DNA of 44,292 bases from Actinomycetes bacterium (GCA_021783215.1 JAJXUB010000008.1:1-44292); one strand, 5' to 3'. Shown: positions 17,406-27,019, counted from the stretch's first letter. The notes: a model not told the origin generated them from the letters alone. Made by a program: numbers and translations.

Positions 17406-19174
17406 TCGGGCGGGGGACCGCAGACCGGAGAGGTCGCACGTATGCCGCCCTCCTCTCCGTCCTCCTTGTCGCCGGGTGCGCCGGGCTGCCGACGGACACG
17501 GCGGTGAAGCCCGGGCTCGGGGTCAACCGGGCGACCCCGCCCGCTGTCGGGCTCGAGTACTTCCCCGACGGCCCGGACCGCGGCGCTAGCCCTGAGGGCA
17601 TCATCCGCGGGTTCATCCGGGCAGGGGCGGCCAGCGACGGGGACTACCAGGTGGCGCGGCGGTTCCTCACGGCGGGGCCGGCCCGGACCTGGACGCCGGA
17701 CGGCGACATCCTCGTCTTCCGCGGCGACACCCCGATGACCGTGACGCCGGCCGGGCCCAACGCGTGGACCGTCCAGTCGGGCACCGTCGGGCGGATCACG
17801 CCGGCCGGCCAGTACGTGCCGGCCCCGGAGCCCTCCTGGGCCCGGGTCACCTTCGGGCTGACCAAGGTGGGCACCGAGTGGCGTATCTCGTCCCTGCCGT
17901 CGGGCTTCGGCCGGTGGGTCGAGGCGGGGGACGTCGCCCGGCTCTTCCGGGTCCTGTCGGTGTACTACCCGTCGGTCGCGGACGGGTCGATGGTCCCCGA
18001 CCCCCGGTGGTTCCCCGCCGACCATCTGGCCGCCCGGCTCGCCCAGGCGCAGATCGGGCCGGTACCGGACTACCTCAAGGGGGCCGTGTCGACCGGTTTC
18101 CCGCCCGACGTGCGCCTGCGCGTCGGCGCCGTGCCCGTGGCGAACGACGTCGCGACCGTCGACCTCGCCGCGACGTTCCCCAACGACGTGTCGACCCGGC
18201 GGACGATGTGGGCACAGCTCGCGACGAGCCTCACCCAGATCACCGACGTCGCCGCCGTCACCGTCGAGGGCGACGGCTCGGTCCTCGACTACCCGGGCCG
18301 GCCCGCGGTGGCCCTCTCGCCGGGCGACCTCGGCGTCGACAGCCAGCCCGCGACGGACGGGCTGCCGGTCATGCGCGTCGGGTCGACCCTCGTCCAGGTG
18401 GACCCGACGCAGGTCACCGGAAGCCCGGCGGACCCGTCCCGGCGGCGACGGGTCACGCTCCCGGCGGTCGACCCCCAGTGGCGGTGGCTCGCCGTGTCAC
18501 GGGACTCGACGGAGGTCGCGGCCGTCGATGCGAGGGACGCAGTGGTGGCGCGGTTCCGCGGGGGGACGCACGCGAGTGTCCCGACGACGGCGACGTCACC
18601 GAGCCGCCCGGCCTACGACAACCGGGGTTTCCTGTGGTTTGGTGGTATCGATGGACCGGCCGACCGGCTGTTCGCCGTCGACGCGAGCCAGCCCCCGGAC
18701 CGTGCCGCACCGGCCGAGCCGGTCCTCGCCCCGTGGCTGCGAGAGCGGTACGTCGTCGCCGCCCGTCTGGCCGGCGACGGGCAGCGCATCGCCGTCGTGT
18801 CGACGGACGCACGGGGGGTTGCGCGCCTCGACGTCGCCGGGGTCGTCCGAAGCCGGTCGGGGCGGCCCACGTCGCTTGCGGCGCCGAAGACGCTCGGCGC
18901 GACGATCTCGGGCATCCGTGACGTCACGTGGCTCGACAGCACGACACTTGCCGTCCTCGGGCGGGACGCCGCCAAGACCCTGCGTCCGTTCACGGTCGGG
19001 ATCGACGGCGCGGTCGAGGCTCTCGCGCCCGTCGACGGTGCGGCGGCCATCGCCACCTCGGGCGACGAGCAGACCATCGTCGTCACGACGACCGGCGACC
19101 TGCTGTGGGTGCGGGCCGGGACCGGCTGGCTGCGCTTCCGGACGGCGACCGACTTCGCCCTCCCCGCCGGCTGA
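17402..19174 (+). CDS. lpqB: Lipoprotein LpqB
   Basis: A 590-residue exported lipoprotein, the accessory factor of the MtrAB system. The signal peptide ends in lipobox V23-A24-G25-C26. It is followed by GLPTDTAVKPGLGV, an N-terminal NTF2-like region (IIRGFIRAGAASDGDYQVARRFLT), a GerMN domain (about 200-310) and a C-terminal beta-propeller-like region (FVSRDST-type repeats, DNRGFLWFGGID, WLREREYVV-like strands, LRFRTATDFALPAG end). Length is close to mycobacterial LpqB (about 583). The start overlaps the mtrB stop. LpqB binds the MtrB sensor domain and adjusts MtrA phosphorylation in mycobacteria. Confidence 0.95.
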   Translation: MIGRGTADRRGRTYAALLSVLLVAGCAGLPTDTAVKPGLGVNRATPPAVGLEYFPDGPDRGASPEGIIRGFIRAGAASDGDYQVARRFLTAGPARTWTPDGDILVFRGDTPMTVTPAGPNAWTVQSGTVGRITPAGQYVPAPEPSWARVTFGLTKVGTEWRISSLPSGFGRWVEAGDVARLFRVLSVYYPSVADGSMVPDPRWFPADHLAARLAQAQIGPVPDYLKGAVSTGFPPDVRLRVGAVPVANDVATVDLAATFPNDVSTRRTMWAQLATSLTQITDVAAVTVEGDGSVLDYPGRPAVALSPGDLGVDSQPATDGLPVMRVGSTLVQVDPTQVTGSPADPSRRRRVTLPAVDPQWRWLAVSRDSTEVAAVDARDAVVARFRGGTHASVPTTATSPSRPAYDNRGFLWFGGIDGPADRLFAVDASQPPDRAAPAEPVLAPWLRERYVVAARLAGDGQRIAVVSTDARGVARLDVAGVVRSRSGRPTSLAAPKTLGATISGIRDVTWLDSTTLAVLGRDAAKTLRPFTVGIDGAVEALAPVDGAAAIATSGDEQTIVVTTTGDLLWVRAGTGWLRFRTATDFALPAG

Positions 19175-19175
19175 C

Positions 19176-19187
19176 GACGGATCCGTC
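19176..19187. repeat. 12-bp perfect palindrome downstream of lpqB
   Basis: GACGGATCCGTC lies directly after the lpqB stop. With no loop it would make a poor hairpin, so an operator or a coincidence is as likely as a terminator. The remaining 110 bases to the comF-like gene show only weak imperfect GC repeats. Confidence 0.3.
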
Positions 19188-19297
19188 ATCCCCTCCACGG
19201 CCGGCACCGTCGTCCACAGGTCAGGCCCGGCGCGAGCGGCATCCACACGCGTGCCTGGCCACCCCGCGCCCGAGCGGCGAAGATCCAGGATGGGCCG

Positions 19298-20026
19298 GTG
19301 GAGTGGCTCGCCGCCGTCGCCGACCTTGTCGTCCCGCGCACCTGTCCCGGGTGCGGCACATCGTCGGCGTCGTGGTGTGCGGCGTGTGCCGGGGAGCTCC
19401 TCGGGGAGCTCGTCGCGTTCGGTGGTGTCCGTCCCGTCGCGCCGTCCCCGTCGCCTCCCGGGTTCCCGCCGTGCTTCGCCGCCGGGGCGTACGCCGGACG
19501 GCTCGCCTGCGTCATCCGCGCCCACAAGGACGGTGACCGAGCCGACGCGGCCGGCCTCCTCGCCGCCCTCCTCCGTCCGGTGCTCGACGCCGCCGTGGCG
19601 CAGCTGGTGGCGACGGGCGCCGAAGACCCCCTCGTCGTGCCGGCACCGAGCCGGGGGTCGTCGGTCCGCCACCGGGGCCGGGACCCGCTCGGCGACGTCG
19701 TCCGGCGCGCTGCGGCCGGACGATGGCCGGTCCTCGGGTGCCTCGCCATGCGGCGCGGCGTCCGGGACCAGGCCGGCCTCGACGCCCGGGCACGAGCGGC
19801 GAACCTGGCCGGCGCCGTCGTCATGCGGCCGTCCGCGAGGGGTCTGGTGAGCGGCCGTCCCGTGGTGCTCGTCGACGACGTCGTGACGACGGGTGCCACC
19901 CTGTCCGGCTCGACGGAGGCTCTCCGCGGCGCCGGAGCGTCCGTCGTCGTCGCCGTCGTCCTCAGCGCCCGGAGGCGACGAAACGCCGACGAGGCGCCAC
20001 TGTCGCCACGCGGGGTCGTGGGCTAG
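19298..20026 (+). CDS. ComF-family phosphoribosyltransferase-like protein
   Basis: A 242-residue protein. An N-terminal four-Cys zinc ribbon (C-P-G-C at TCPGCGTSS and C-A-A-C at SWCAACAGELL, about 16-35) precedes a phosphoribosyltransferase fold. The PRPP loop is VVLVDDVVTTGATLSGSTEAL (about 192-212). An intermediate YAGRLACVIRAHKDGDR is the usual 'G.lr.li..fKy.g.r' element. ComF proteins are required for DNA uptake in competent bacteria but are widespread and probably have a general role. It is between lpqB and hpf, as Rv3242c in M. tuberculosis. The GTG at 19298 gives the typical family start; AGGA lies about 8 nt upstream. Confidence 0.9.
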   Translation: MEWLAAVADLVVPRTCPGCGTSSASWCAACAGELLGELVAFGGVRPVAPSPSPPGFPPCFAAGAYAGRLACVIRAHKDGDRADAAGLLAALLRPVLDAAVAQLVATGAEDPLVVPAPSRGSSVRHRGRDPLGDVVRRAAAGRWPVLGCLAMRRGVRDQAGLDARARAANLAGAVVMRPSARGLVSGRPVVLVDDVVTTGATLSGSTEALRGAGASVVVAVVLSARRRRNADEAPLSPRGVVG

Positions 20027-20035
20027 CGTCGTGGC

Positions 20036-20134
20036 TAGGACCGGACAATGACCCGGAGGCCGGAGGTGGCGGCGCACGACGGGCTCGCAACCCACGCAGT
20101 CACACCGCCGCTCGCCACTCGCCCAGGAGGAACT
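20036..20134 (+). promoter_or_regulatory. hpf leader with possible upstream in-frame start
   Basis: TAGGAC (20036-20041) lies 6 nt before an ATG at 20048 that is in frame with hpf and has no stop before it. Transcription may start near 20048. The main ribosome binding site is AGGAGG at 20125-20130, immediately before GTG 20135. Confidence 0.35.
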
Positions 20135-20797
20135 GTGGACATTGTCGTCACTGGCCGCCACGTCGAGGTCTCGGACAGGTTCCGCGCCCACGTCGCCGAG
20201 AAGCTCGGCAAGATTCCGACGCTCGCACCCCGGACGCAACGGGTCGACGTCGTCGTCAGCCATGAGCCCAACCGGCGCCAGGCCAAGGCGTGCGAGCAGG
20301 TGGAGATCACCTGCCACGTCCAGGGCCGCGTCGTGCGGGCCGAGGCGTGCCAGGACGACCGCTATGCGGCGCTCGACGTCGCCCTGGACAAGGTCCATGA
20401 ACGCCTCCGCCGACTCGGTGACAAGCGCCGGGTGCACCGGGGACGGCATACACCCGAGTCGCTCGCGCAGGCCACCGGCCGGCTGCAGGTGGCGACGGAC
20501 GAGGGCGCGACCGCACCGCTCGGCGCGAACCCGGACGACGGCGACCGCTGGGGCGACTCGCCCGTGGAGGTCCGTCAGAAGGTCCACGCGAGCGCGCCGC
20601 AGACCCTGGACGAGGCCCTGCACGACATGGAGCTGGTCGGCCACGACTTCTACCTCTTCCACGATGTCGAGAGCGACCGGCCGAGCGTCGTCTACCGGCG
20701 ACGGGGGTGGTCCTACGGGGTCATCCAGCTGGAGCGCCTCGAGGCTCCCCCCGAGGTGGGGACCTCGCGCGACCGGGGGTCGGCCGCTGCGTCGTGA
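20135..20797 (+). CDS. hpf: Long-form ribosome hibernation promoting factor
   Basis: A 220-residue HPF. The N-terminal domain (1-100: VDIVVTGRHVEVSDRFRAHVAEKLGKI, then a VDVVVSHEP strand and YAALDVALDKVHERLRRLGDKRR) binds the 30S decoding site. A variable linker (100-160) leads to the C-terminal dimerisation domain (about 163-217: VRQKVHASAPQTLDEALHDMELVGHDFYLFHDVESDRPSVVYRRRGWSYGVIQLER, read in parts). That domain pairs 70S ribosomes into 100S dimers in stationary or hypoxic cells. GTG 20135 is chosen for its strong AGGAGG and the family N terminus. In M. tuberculosis the homologue Rv3241c is next to secA1; here three genes intervene. Confidence 0.95.
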   Translation: MDIVVTGRHVEVSDRFRAHVAEKLGKIPTLAPRTQRVDVVVSHEPNRRQAKACEQVEITCHVQGRVVRAEACQDDRYAALDVALDKVHERLRRLGDKRRVHRGRHTPESLAQATGRLQVATDEGATAPLGANPDDGDRWGDSPVEVRQKVHASAPQTLDEALHDMELVGHDFYLFHDVESDRPSVVYRRRGWSYGVIQLERLEAPPEVGTSRDRGSAAAS

Positions 20798-20809
20798 CAT
20801 CGTGGCACC

Positions 20810-21529
20810 ATGTGCCCCGTGACCTCCGCAGCCGACCCGATGGGCGCCGGCCCGCACGAACCGGTGCGCGTCCTCATCGCCGACGACCATGATCTCTACC
20901 GGCGCGGCCTTCAGACCGTCCTCAGTCTCGAACCGCGTGTCGTGGTCGTCGCCGAGGCCCGTGACGGGGAGGAGGCGGTGGCGCGCGCCGTCGATGTGAC
21001 CCCCGACGTCGTCGTCATGGACGTCCGTATGCCGCGCCTCAGCGGGATCCGCGCGTGTGCGGCGATCAGGGCTGCCGTGCCGTCGGCCAAGGTCGTCATG
21101 CTGACGATGTCGGACGACGAGCGCGACCTCTTCTCGGCGATCAAGGCGGGAGCGAGCGGCTACCTCCTCAAGGAGGTCGCCGCCGAGGAGATCGCCGCAG
21201 GGATCCTCGCCGTTCACGACGGACAGTCGCTCATCCCCCCGACGATGGCCCATCTCCTGCTCACCGAGTTCGCCGACCTCAGCCGCCGAGCTGACACGAC
21301 GAGTGTGGCCGCCGCGCCGAACCTCACCGAACGGGAGCTGCAGGTCCTGCGGCTCGTCGCCAAGGGCCTGGCAAACCGCGACATCGCCCGCGACCTGTTC
21401 ATCTCCGAGAACACCGTCAAGAACCACGTGCGCAACATCCTCGAGAAGCTGCACTTCCACTCGCGCATCGAGGCGGCCATGTATGCCGTCCGCGAACGGA
21501 TTCTCGACGCCGACGTGTCCGCGCAGTGA
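20810..21529 (+). CDS. Orphan response regulator, NarL/LuxR family
   Basis: A 239-residue regulator. The receiver (about 19-135) has IADDHD, phospho-acceptor D71 in VVVMDVRMPRLSG, Thr in VVMLTMSDDE and Lys in GYLLKEVAAEEIA. A LuxR-type HTH follows (about 165-228: LTERELQVLRLVAKGLANRDIARDL and SENTVKNHVRNILEKL). No histidine kinase adjoins it. ATG 20810 has no ribosome binding site; GTG 20819 and ATG 20840 are alternatives, all before the receiver. Its TGA overlaps the GTG of the DNA glycosylase gene, so the two are translationally coupled. In M. tuberculosis nothing lies between hpf and secA1 at this point, so this looks like a lineage insertion. Confidence 0.9.
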   Translation: MCPVTSAADPMGAGPHEPVRVLIADDHDLYRRGLQTVLSLEPRVVVVAEARDGEEAVARAVDVTPDVVVMDVRMPRLSGIRACAAIRAAVPSAKVVMLTMSDDERDLFSAIKAGASGYLLKEVAAEEIAAGILAVHDGQSLIPPTMAHLLLTEFADLSRRADTTSVAAAPNLTERELQVLRLVAKGLANRDIARDLFISENTVKNHVRNILEKLHFHSRIEAAMYAVRERILDADVSAQ

Positions 21530-22719
21530 CGGCGACCGCCGTCATCACACGTCCGGCCGCTCGCCGGATCGCCCTGGCAGCGCAGGGGTTCGGCCGGCCG
21601 CGGCCCGCCGCGCCCGGGTCACGCGACGTCCAACGGGTCATGCGGACCGTCGGTGTCGTCCAGATCGACAGCGTCAACGTCGTCACGCGCAGCCAGTACC
21701 TGCCGTTCTTCTCCCGGCTCGGCGCCTACGACAGCACGCTCCTGGACGCGCTGCGCGACCGGGCCCCTCGCCGGCTCGTCGAGTACTGGGCGCACGAGGC
21801 GTCGCTCGTCCCAACCGAGACGTGGCCGCTTCTCGACTTCCGGATGCGCCGGGCCGCCGTCGACTCGTGGGGTGGGATGCAGCGGGTCGTCCGGGACCAC
21901 CGCGAGCTCGTCGCGTCGGTCAAGGCCGAGGTCGAGCGTCGCGGCCCGATGACCTCCCGTGAGGTCGAGGCCGCGCTCGCGCACGACGCGCCGCGGACGC
22001 GCGACGAGTGGGGCTGGAACTGGTCGGCCGTCAAGAACGCCCTCGAGCATCTCTTCTGGGCCGGGCAGATCTCCTCCGCCGGGAGAACGGCCCAGTTCGA
22101 GCGTCGGTATGCCGGCCTCGCCCGGGTCTTCCCCAGGTCCGTCCTCCCGCTCGTCGCCGACCCCGAGGCGCGGCCATCGGCTCCGGATGCGGTCGTCGCG
22201 CTCATGCGGATCGCCGCACGGGCGCACGGGATCGGGACGGAGCGGTGCTTCCGCGACTACTTCCGGCTGCGCCCTGAGCAGTCGGGTCCGGCCTTGGCGC
22301 GGCTCGTCGGCTCCGGGGAGCTGCTCCCCGTCCGTGTCGAGGGGTGGCGACGACCGGCATACCTCCATCGCGACGCCCGACGCGCGCGTCGGATCGAGGC
22401 GAGCGCCCTGCTCTCGCCGTTCGACTCGCTCGTCTGGACGCGCGAGCGGACCCGTGCGCTCTTCGGCTTCGACTTCCGCCTGGAGATCTACACGCCGGCG
22501 CACCGGCGCGTTCATGGCTACTACGTCCTTCCCTACCTGTTCGGTGACCGGCTCGTCGCACGGTGCGACCTGAAGGCCGACCGTGCTGCGGGGGCGCTGC
22601 GCGTGCACCGGGTGACGTGGGAGCCAGACGTGGCTCCGGAGGCCGCCTCGGCGCTCGACGCGGAGCTCGCCACGATGGCCGCCTGGCTGGGTCTCGGCGG
22701 CCGGGTGCACCGGGAGTAG
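21526..22719 (+). CDS. AlkZ/YcaQ-family DNA glycosylase (HTH_42, winged helix)
   Basis: A 397-residue protein of the winged-helix glycosylase family that opens DNA interstrand crosslinks and removes alkylated bases. The catalytic QxD motif is Q46-I-D48 in VVQIDSVNVVTRSQYLPFFSRLG. It is followed by LVEYWAHEASLVP, the winged-helix segments TSREVEAALAHD and EWGWNWSAVKNALEHLFWAGQI, and the C-terminal LLSPFDSLVWTRERTRALFGFDFRLEIYTP signature with YYVLPYLFGDRLVARCDLKAD. Length is normal. It overlaps the upstream response regulator (GTGA at 21526-21529). Activity toward crosslinks versus monoadducts cannot be read from sequence. Confidence 0.9.
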   Translation: MTATAVITRPAARRIALAAQGFGRPRPAAPGSRDVQRVMRTVGVVQIDSVNVVTRSQYLPFFSRLGAYDSTLLDALRDRAPRRLVEYWAHEASLVPTETWPLLDFRMRRAAVDSWGGMQRVVRDHRELVASVKAEVERRGPMTSREVEAALAHDAPRTRDEWGWNWSAVKNALEHLFWAGQISSAGRTAQFERRYAGLARVFPRSVLPLVADPEARPSAPDAVVALMRIAARAHGIGTERCFRDYFRLRPEQSGPALARLVGSGELLPVRVEGWRRPAYLHRDARRARRIEASALLSPFDSLVWTRERTRALFGFDFRLEIYTPAHRRVHGYYVLPYLFGDRLVARCDLKADRAAGALRVHRVTWEPDVAPEAASALDAELATMAAWLGLGGRVHRE

Positions 22720-22779
22720 CGCCGGTCGCGGGGGTGTGCGCGACGGGTGAGTGAGGCCGGTGTCGCCTCCTCCTCGTCC

Positions 22780-22845
22780 GTTCGAGGTCTCCAGGACCGG
22801 GACCCGGTAGCGGAACGACCTCGAACCGAGCAGAGCCGAGGGCTC
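22780..22845. terminator. Nested inverted repeats between convergent genes
   Basis: A perfect 10-bp inverted repeat, GTTCGAGGTC (22780-22789) and GACCTCGAAC (22817-22826), encloses a second perfect repeat, ACCGGG (22796-22801) and CCCGGT (22803-22808), centred on one base. A third small hairpin, GAGCC (22833-22837) with GGCTC (22841-22845), overlaps the stop of the GNAT gene. Being in the 124-base convergent gap it is probably a bidirectional terminator. The unusual A/T-containing outer arms also leave room for a protein-binding or cruciform site. Confidence 0.5.
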
Positions 22846-24025
22846 AGCGGGTCGAGGCGAGCAGCTCCCACGCGTAGGTGTCCGCGGCGGTGCCGTCGGG
22901 GAGGGTGTCCGTCTCGTGCTCGACGCCCCAGCGGACGAAGCCGACGCGTTCGAGGACGGCGTTGCTCGCGAGGTTGTCGGCCGCCGTGTAGGCCGCCAGT
23001 CGGGTGAGGCCGAGGCCGCCGCGGGCCCGCGGCAGGAAGGCCCAGTCGGCGGCACATTCGGCGGCCGCCGTGGCGAACCCACGTCCCCGGGCCGACGGAA
23101 AGAGGAAATAGCCGAGCTCGGCGCCCGGCGGGTCGATCGGGCGGGCATGGTCGAACACCATGACCGCACCGAGTGGCCGGTCCGTCACCGGGTCGGCGAT
23201 GCACCAGTAGATGCCCGTGCCGCGCGCCTGGCGCTCCCGCCGCTCGAGCAGCCATGCGTCGAACGTCAGGTCGTCCGGAGCGGCTTCGAGGGGCATGTGG
23301 TGCGCCGGTCCCGTCAGGGGCTCGGAGTGCTCGGCATCGTTCTCGCGCCACGGGCGCAGCCGGACCCCCTCTCCGTCGAGGACCGGGACATCGAGCCACA
23401 CCCGGCGCGGAGCCATCGCGTCCCCCCTGCCCAAGCTGGCCCACCAGTGGTCGCGGACCTCGACGCCGCCACCGTCGGCGGGGTAGGCGGGCCCGGACTG
23501 CGGGATCGTCCCGTGGTGGGCGAAGCCGCACGCCCACACGACGCGGCGTGACGCGAAGTTGCCGACGACGGCGGCCCAGTGGATCCGCTCGAGCGGCCCG
23601 TCGCCGAGCCCGGTCTCGAACCCGTATGCCGCCACCAGCCGGACGGCCCGGGCCATGAGCCCGCGGCCCCGCGCGTCGGGGTGCAGGGCGAACCCGATGT
23701 CGGCGACCCGCCCGGGCCGCGGGCGCAGGTCGACCGACCCGCCGAACCGGGGCGTGCCGCCGTCGTCGGTCCACTCGAGCGCCCAGACGCGGTCTCCTCC
23801 GGGTGTGCTCCACGCCTGCCTGACATGCGCCAGGAAGCGCAGCGCGTCCGCCCGGCGGTAGGGCCTCGGGACCGTCGTCCAGCGGAGCGTGTCGGGGTCG
23901 TTGCCCTGCTCGACAAGGGCGGCCGCGTCCGCGCGCCGGTGCGCCCGCAGGGTCACGACGCCGTCTCCGAGCACCGGCACGGAGCGGGGGTAGACGGGTC
24001 CTGGGAGGGAGTCGACGGACGGCAT
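22844..24025 (-). CDS. Tandem GNAT-domain acetyltransferase (RimJ/RimL type)
   Basis: A 393-residue protein made of two GNAT domains. The first (about 15-190) carries VTLRAHRRADAAALVEQGND, DIGFALHPDARGRGLMARAVRL with the acetyl-CoA loop, then NFASRRVVWACGFAHHG. The second (about 200-390) carries VRLRPWRENDAEHS, ELGYFLFPSARGRGFATAAAECA and NLASNAVLERVGFVRWG. Both halves keep the R/Q-x-x-G-x-G/A loop, so both could bind acetyl-CoA. The second copies typical ribosomal-protein N-acetyltransferases. The substrate is unknown. ATG 24025 is used; GTG 24034, three codons upstream, is possible. The start region contains the GGCATAC word. It is divergent from secA. Confidence 0.85.
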   Translation of the reverse strand: MPSVDSLPGPVYPRSVPVLGDGVVTLRAHRRADAAALVEQGNDPDTLRWTTVPRPYRRADALRFLAHVRQAWSTPGGDRVWALEWTDDGGTPRFGGSVDLRPRPGRVADIGFALHPDARGRGLMARAVRLVAAYGFETGLGDGPLERIHWAAVVGNFASRRVVWACGFAHHGTIPQSGPAYPADGGGVEVRDHWWASLGRGDAMAPRRVWLDVPVLDGEGVRLRPWRENDAEHSEPLTGPAHHMPLEAAPDDLTFDAWLLERRERQARGTGIYWCIADPVTDRPLGAVMVFDHARPIDPPGAELGYFLFPSARGRGFATAAAECAADWAFLPRARGGLGLTRLAAYTAADNLASNAVLERVGFVRWGVEHETDTLPDGTAADTYAWELLASTR

Positions 24026-24169
24026 ACGACGCACCCGGCCCAGCCTGCCAGCCCAGCCAGGTGAGCGTCCACGGGGAACCCGGGGCGAGCCCGGCCCGTT
24101 GAGGTCACGTGCTGTCGACCGCCTCGACTATCGTTGGCAGGTCATCGCCGTCTGCCCAGGAGTTCCCGC

Positions 24170-27019
24170 GTGCCCAAGATCGTCGAGCGTCTGCTGCGTG
24201 CAGGCGAAGGCCGCATCATCAAGAAGCTCGAGACGATCGCGGCACAGGTCAACGCCCTCGAGGAGGACTTCGCCAAGCTCACCGACGGCGAGCTGCGGGA
24301 GGAGACGCCGAAGTTCAGGGAGCGGCTCGCGGCGGGGGAGAGCCTCGACGACCTTCTGCCCGAGGCGTTCGCCGCCGTCCGCGAGGCGAGCAAGCGGACC
24401 ATCGGCAAGCGGCACTTCGACGTCCAGATCATGGGTGGTGCGGCCCTGCACCTCGGCAACGTCGCCGAGATGAAGACCGGTGAGGGCAAGACCCTCGTCG
24501 CGACGCTGCCGTGCTACCTCAACGCGCTCTCCGGGGAGGGCGTCCACGTCATCACCGTCAACGACTACCTCGCGAGCTACCAGGCCGAGCTCATGGGGCG
24601 CGTGCACCGGGCCCTCGGCCTGGAGACCGGATGCATCCTCTCGTCGATGACCCCGGAGGAGCGGCGCGTCGAGTACGGCAAGGACATCACGTACGGGACG
24701 AACAACGAGTTCGGGTTCGACTACCTGCGCGACAACATGGCGTGGGACACCGCGGAGCTCGTCCAGCGCGGCCACAACTTCGCCATCGTCGATGAGGTCG
24801 ACTCGATCCTCATCGACGAGGCCAGGACCCCGCTGATCATCTCCGGCCCGGCCGACCAGGCGACGAAGTGGTACACCCAGTTCGCCCAGATCGTCAGCCG
24901 TCTTGAGCGGGGCGAGGTCGACACGGGCGAGGGTGACTACGAGGTCGACGAGAAGAAGCGCACGGTCGGCGTCCTCGAGAGCGGCATCGACAAGGTCGAG
25001 GACCTCCTCGGCATCGACAACCTCTACGAGAGCGCCAACACCCCGCTCATCGGCTATCTCAACAACGCCATCCGGGCCAAGGAGCTCTACCACCGGGACA
25101 AGGACTATGTCGTCCTCGGCGGCGAGGTCCTCATCGTCGACGAGCACACCGGCCGCATGCTCAAGGGACGCCGCTACAACGAGGGCATGCACCAGGCCAT
25201 CGAGGCCAAGGAGGGGGTGGAGATCCAGAACGAGAACCAGACCCTCGCAACGATCACCCTCCAGAACTACTTCCGCATGTACCGCAAGCTGTCCGGCATG
25301 ACGGGGACGGCGATGACCGAGGCCGCCGAGCTCAACTCGATCTACAAGCTCGGCGTCGTCCCGATCAGGACGAACATGCCGATGATCCGCGTCGACCAGT
25401 CCGACCTCGTCTACCGGACCGAGGTCGCCAAGTACAACGCCGTCGTCGACGACATCGCCGGGCGTCACGCCAAGGGCCAGCCGATCCTCGTCGGCACCGT
25501 GTCCGTCGAGAAGTCCGAGTACCTCTCCGAGCAGCTGCGCCGGCACGGCATCCGGCACGACGTCCTCAACGCGAAGCAGCACGAGCGGGAGGCGTCGATC
25601 ATCGCCGAGGCGGGCCGCAAGGGCGCCGTGACCGTCGCGACGAACATGGCCGGCCGCGGCACGGACATCATGCTCGGCGGCAACCCGGAGTTCCGGGCCA
25701 TCGCCGCGCTCAGGGCCCGCGGGCTCGACCCGGAGGAGACCCCCGAGGAGTACGAGGCGGCCTGGGACGAGGCCCTCGAGCAGGCCGAGGCCGCCGTCGC
25801 CGCCGAGCACGACGAGGTGACCAGCTTCGGTGGGCTCTACGTGCTCGGCACGGAGCGGCATGAGAGCCGGCGGATCGACAACCAGCTCCGAGGCCGGTCG
25901 GGACGTCAGGGCGACCCGGGAGAGAGCCGCTTCTACCTTTCCCTCGAGGACAGCCTCATGCGCCGCACGAACGCGACGCTCGTCGACCGCGTCATGCAGA
26001 TGGGTGGCCTGCGCGACGACCAGCCGATCGACTCGAAGATGGTGACCAGGGCCATCCAGTCCGCACAGACCCAGATCGAGGCGCAGAACTTCGAGATCCG
26101 CAAGAACGTCCTCAAGTACGACGACGTGCTCAACCGCCAGCGCACGGTCATCTACGACCAGCGCAAGCGCGTCCTCGAGGGTGAGGACCTCCAGGAGCAG
26201 GTCCGCTTCTTCATCAACGACGTCGTCGGAGGGTACGTCGAGGCCGAGACGGCCGAGGGCTTCCCGGACTCGTGGAACCTCGACCGGCTGTGGACCGCGT
26301 GCCGGACCCTCTACCCGGTCTCGGTCACGTCCGAGCAGGTCATCCAGGCGGCCGGAGGGCGTCACAACCTCAGCGCGGACCTTCTCCGCGAGGAGCTGAC
26401 CTCGGACGCCCAGCACGCCTACGACGCCCGCGAGGAGGCGCTGACGCCCGAGGTCATGCGCGAGGTCGAGCGCCGGGTCATGCTGTCGGTCCTCGACCGT
26501 CGCTGGCGCGAGCACCTCTACGAGATGGACTACCTCCAGGAGGGGATCGGGCTCCGCGCGATGGCTCAGCGCGACCCGCTCGTGGAGTACCAGCGCGAAG
26601 GCTTCCAGCTGTGGCAGGCCATGACCGAGTCGGTCAAGGAGGATGCCGTCGGGATGCTCTTCCACGTCGACGTCGAGGCGCAGACGCCCGCGGTCCCGGA
26701 GTCCTCCGGCGCACCCGTCCACGTGTCGGAGCTCCTCGCCGGGATGGCCGAGGCGCAGGAGGCGGTTGACCGTATGCCGGACGCCGCGCCCGCTCCGGCG
26801 GCCGGGACCCACGCGCCGGCCCTCGCGTCCCCGGCGCTGGCCCGGCCGCGCCCTGCCACGCAGCTGCACTACTCGGCGCCCAGTGAGGACGGCGGCGTCA
26901 CCGAGCTCGACGTGAGCGGCGGTGTCGACCTCGACGCGGCGGCCTACGAGGGCACCCCGAGGAACGCGCCCTGTCCGTGTGGATCGGGCAAGAAGTTCAA
27001 GATGTGCCACGGCCGCTGA
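24170..27019 (+). CDS. secA: Preprotein translocase ATPase SecA
   Basis: A 949-residue cytoplasmic/membrane-peripheral motor that drives preproteins through SecYEG. Walker A is M101-KTGEGKT, the DEAD-type box is [15 protein letters not shown] (about 207-221), and the preprotein cross-linking domain includes [21 protein letters not shown]2 has [25 protein letters not shown] and [18 protein letters not shown]. The helical scaffold [29 protein letters not shown] is intact. A Pro/Ala-rich linker leads to the SEC-C zinc site C935-x-C937...C946-H947. GTG 24170 has AGGAG 8 nt upstream. This is the essential SecA1 type by length and C terminus. It is an apparently monocistronic unit. Confidence 0.98.
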   Translation: MPKIVERLLRAGEGRIIKKLETIAAQVNALEEDFAKLTDGELREETPKFRERLAAGESLDDLLPEAFAAVREASKRTIGKRHFDVQIMGGAALHLGNVAEMKTGEGKTLVATLPCYLNALSGEGVHVITVNDYLASYQAELMGRVHRALGLETGCILSSMTPEERRVEYGKDITYGTNNEFGFDYLRDNMAWDTAELVQRGHNFAIVDEVDSILIDEARTPLIISGPADQATKWYTQFAQIVSRLERGEVDTGEGDYEVDEKKRTVGVLESGIDKVEDLLGIDNLYESANTPLIGYLNNAIRAKELYHRDKDYVVLGGEVLIVDEHTGRMLKGRRYNEGMHQAIEAKEGVEIQNENQTLATITLQNYFRMYRKLSGMTGTAMTEAAELNSIYKLGVVPIRTNMPMIRVDQSDLVYRTEVAKYNAVVDDIAGRHAKGQPILVGTVSVEKSEYLSEQLRRHGIRHDVLNAKQHEREASIIAEAGRKGAVTVATNMAGRGTDIMLGGNPEFRAIAALRARGLDPEETPEEYEAAWDEALEQAEAAVAAEHDEVTSFGGLYVLGTERHESRRIDNQLRGRSGRQGDPGESRFYLSLEDSLMRRTNATLVDRVMQMGGLRDDQPIDSKMVTRAIQSAQTQIEAQNFEIRKNVLKYDDVLNRQRTVIYDQRKRVLEGEDLQEQVRFFINDVVGGYVEAETAEGFPDSWNLDRLWTACRTLYPVSVTSEQVIQAAGGRHNLSADLLREELTSDAQHAYDAREEALTPEVMREVERRVMLSVLDRRWREHLYEMDYLQEGIGLRAMAQRDPLVEYQREGFQLWQAMTESVKEDAVGMLFHVDVEAQTPAVPESSGAPVHVSELLAGMAEAQEAVDRMPDAAPAPAAGTHAPALASPALARPRPATQLHYSAPSEDGGVTELDVSGGVDLDAAAYEGTPRNAPCPCGSGKKFKMCHGR

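Noticed and set aside
18596-21460. Open frame of about 954 codons on the minus strand across lpqB, comF, hpf and the response regulator
   Set aside because: It crosses four well-supported plus-strand genes and resembles no protein; it is a GC-rich antisense artefact.
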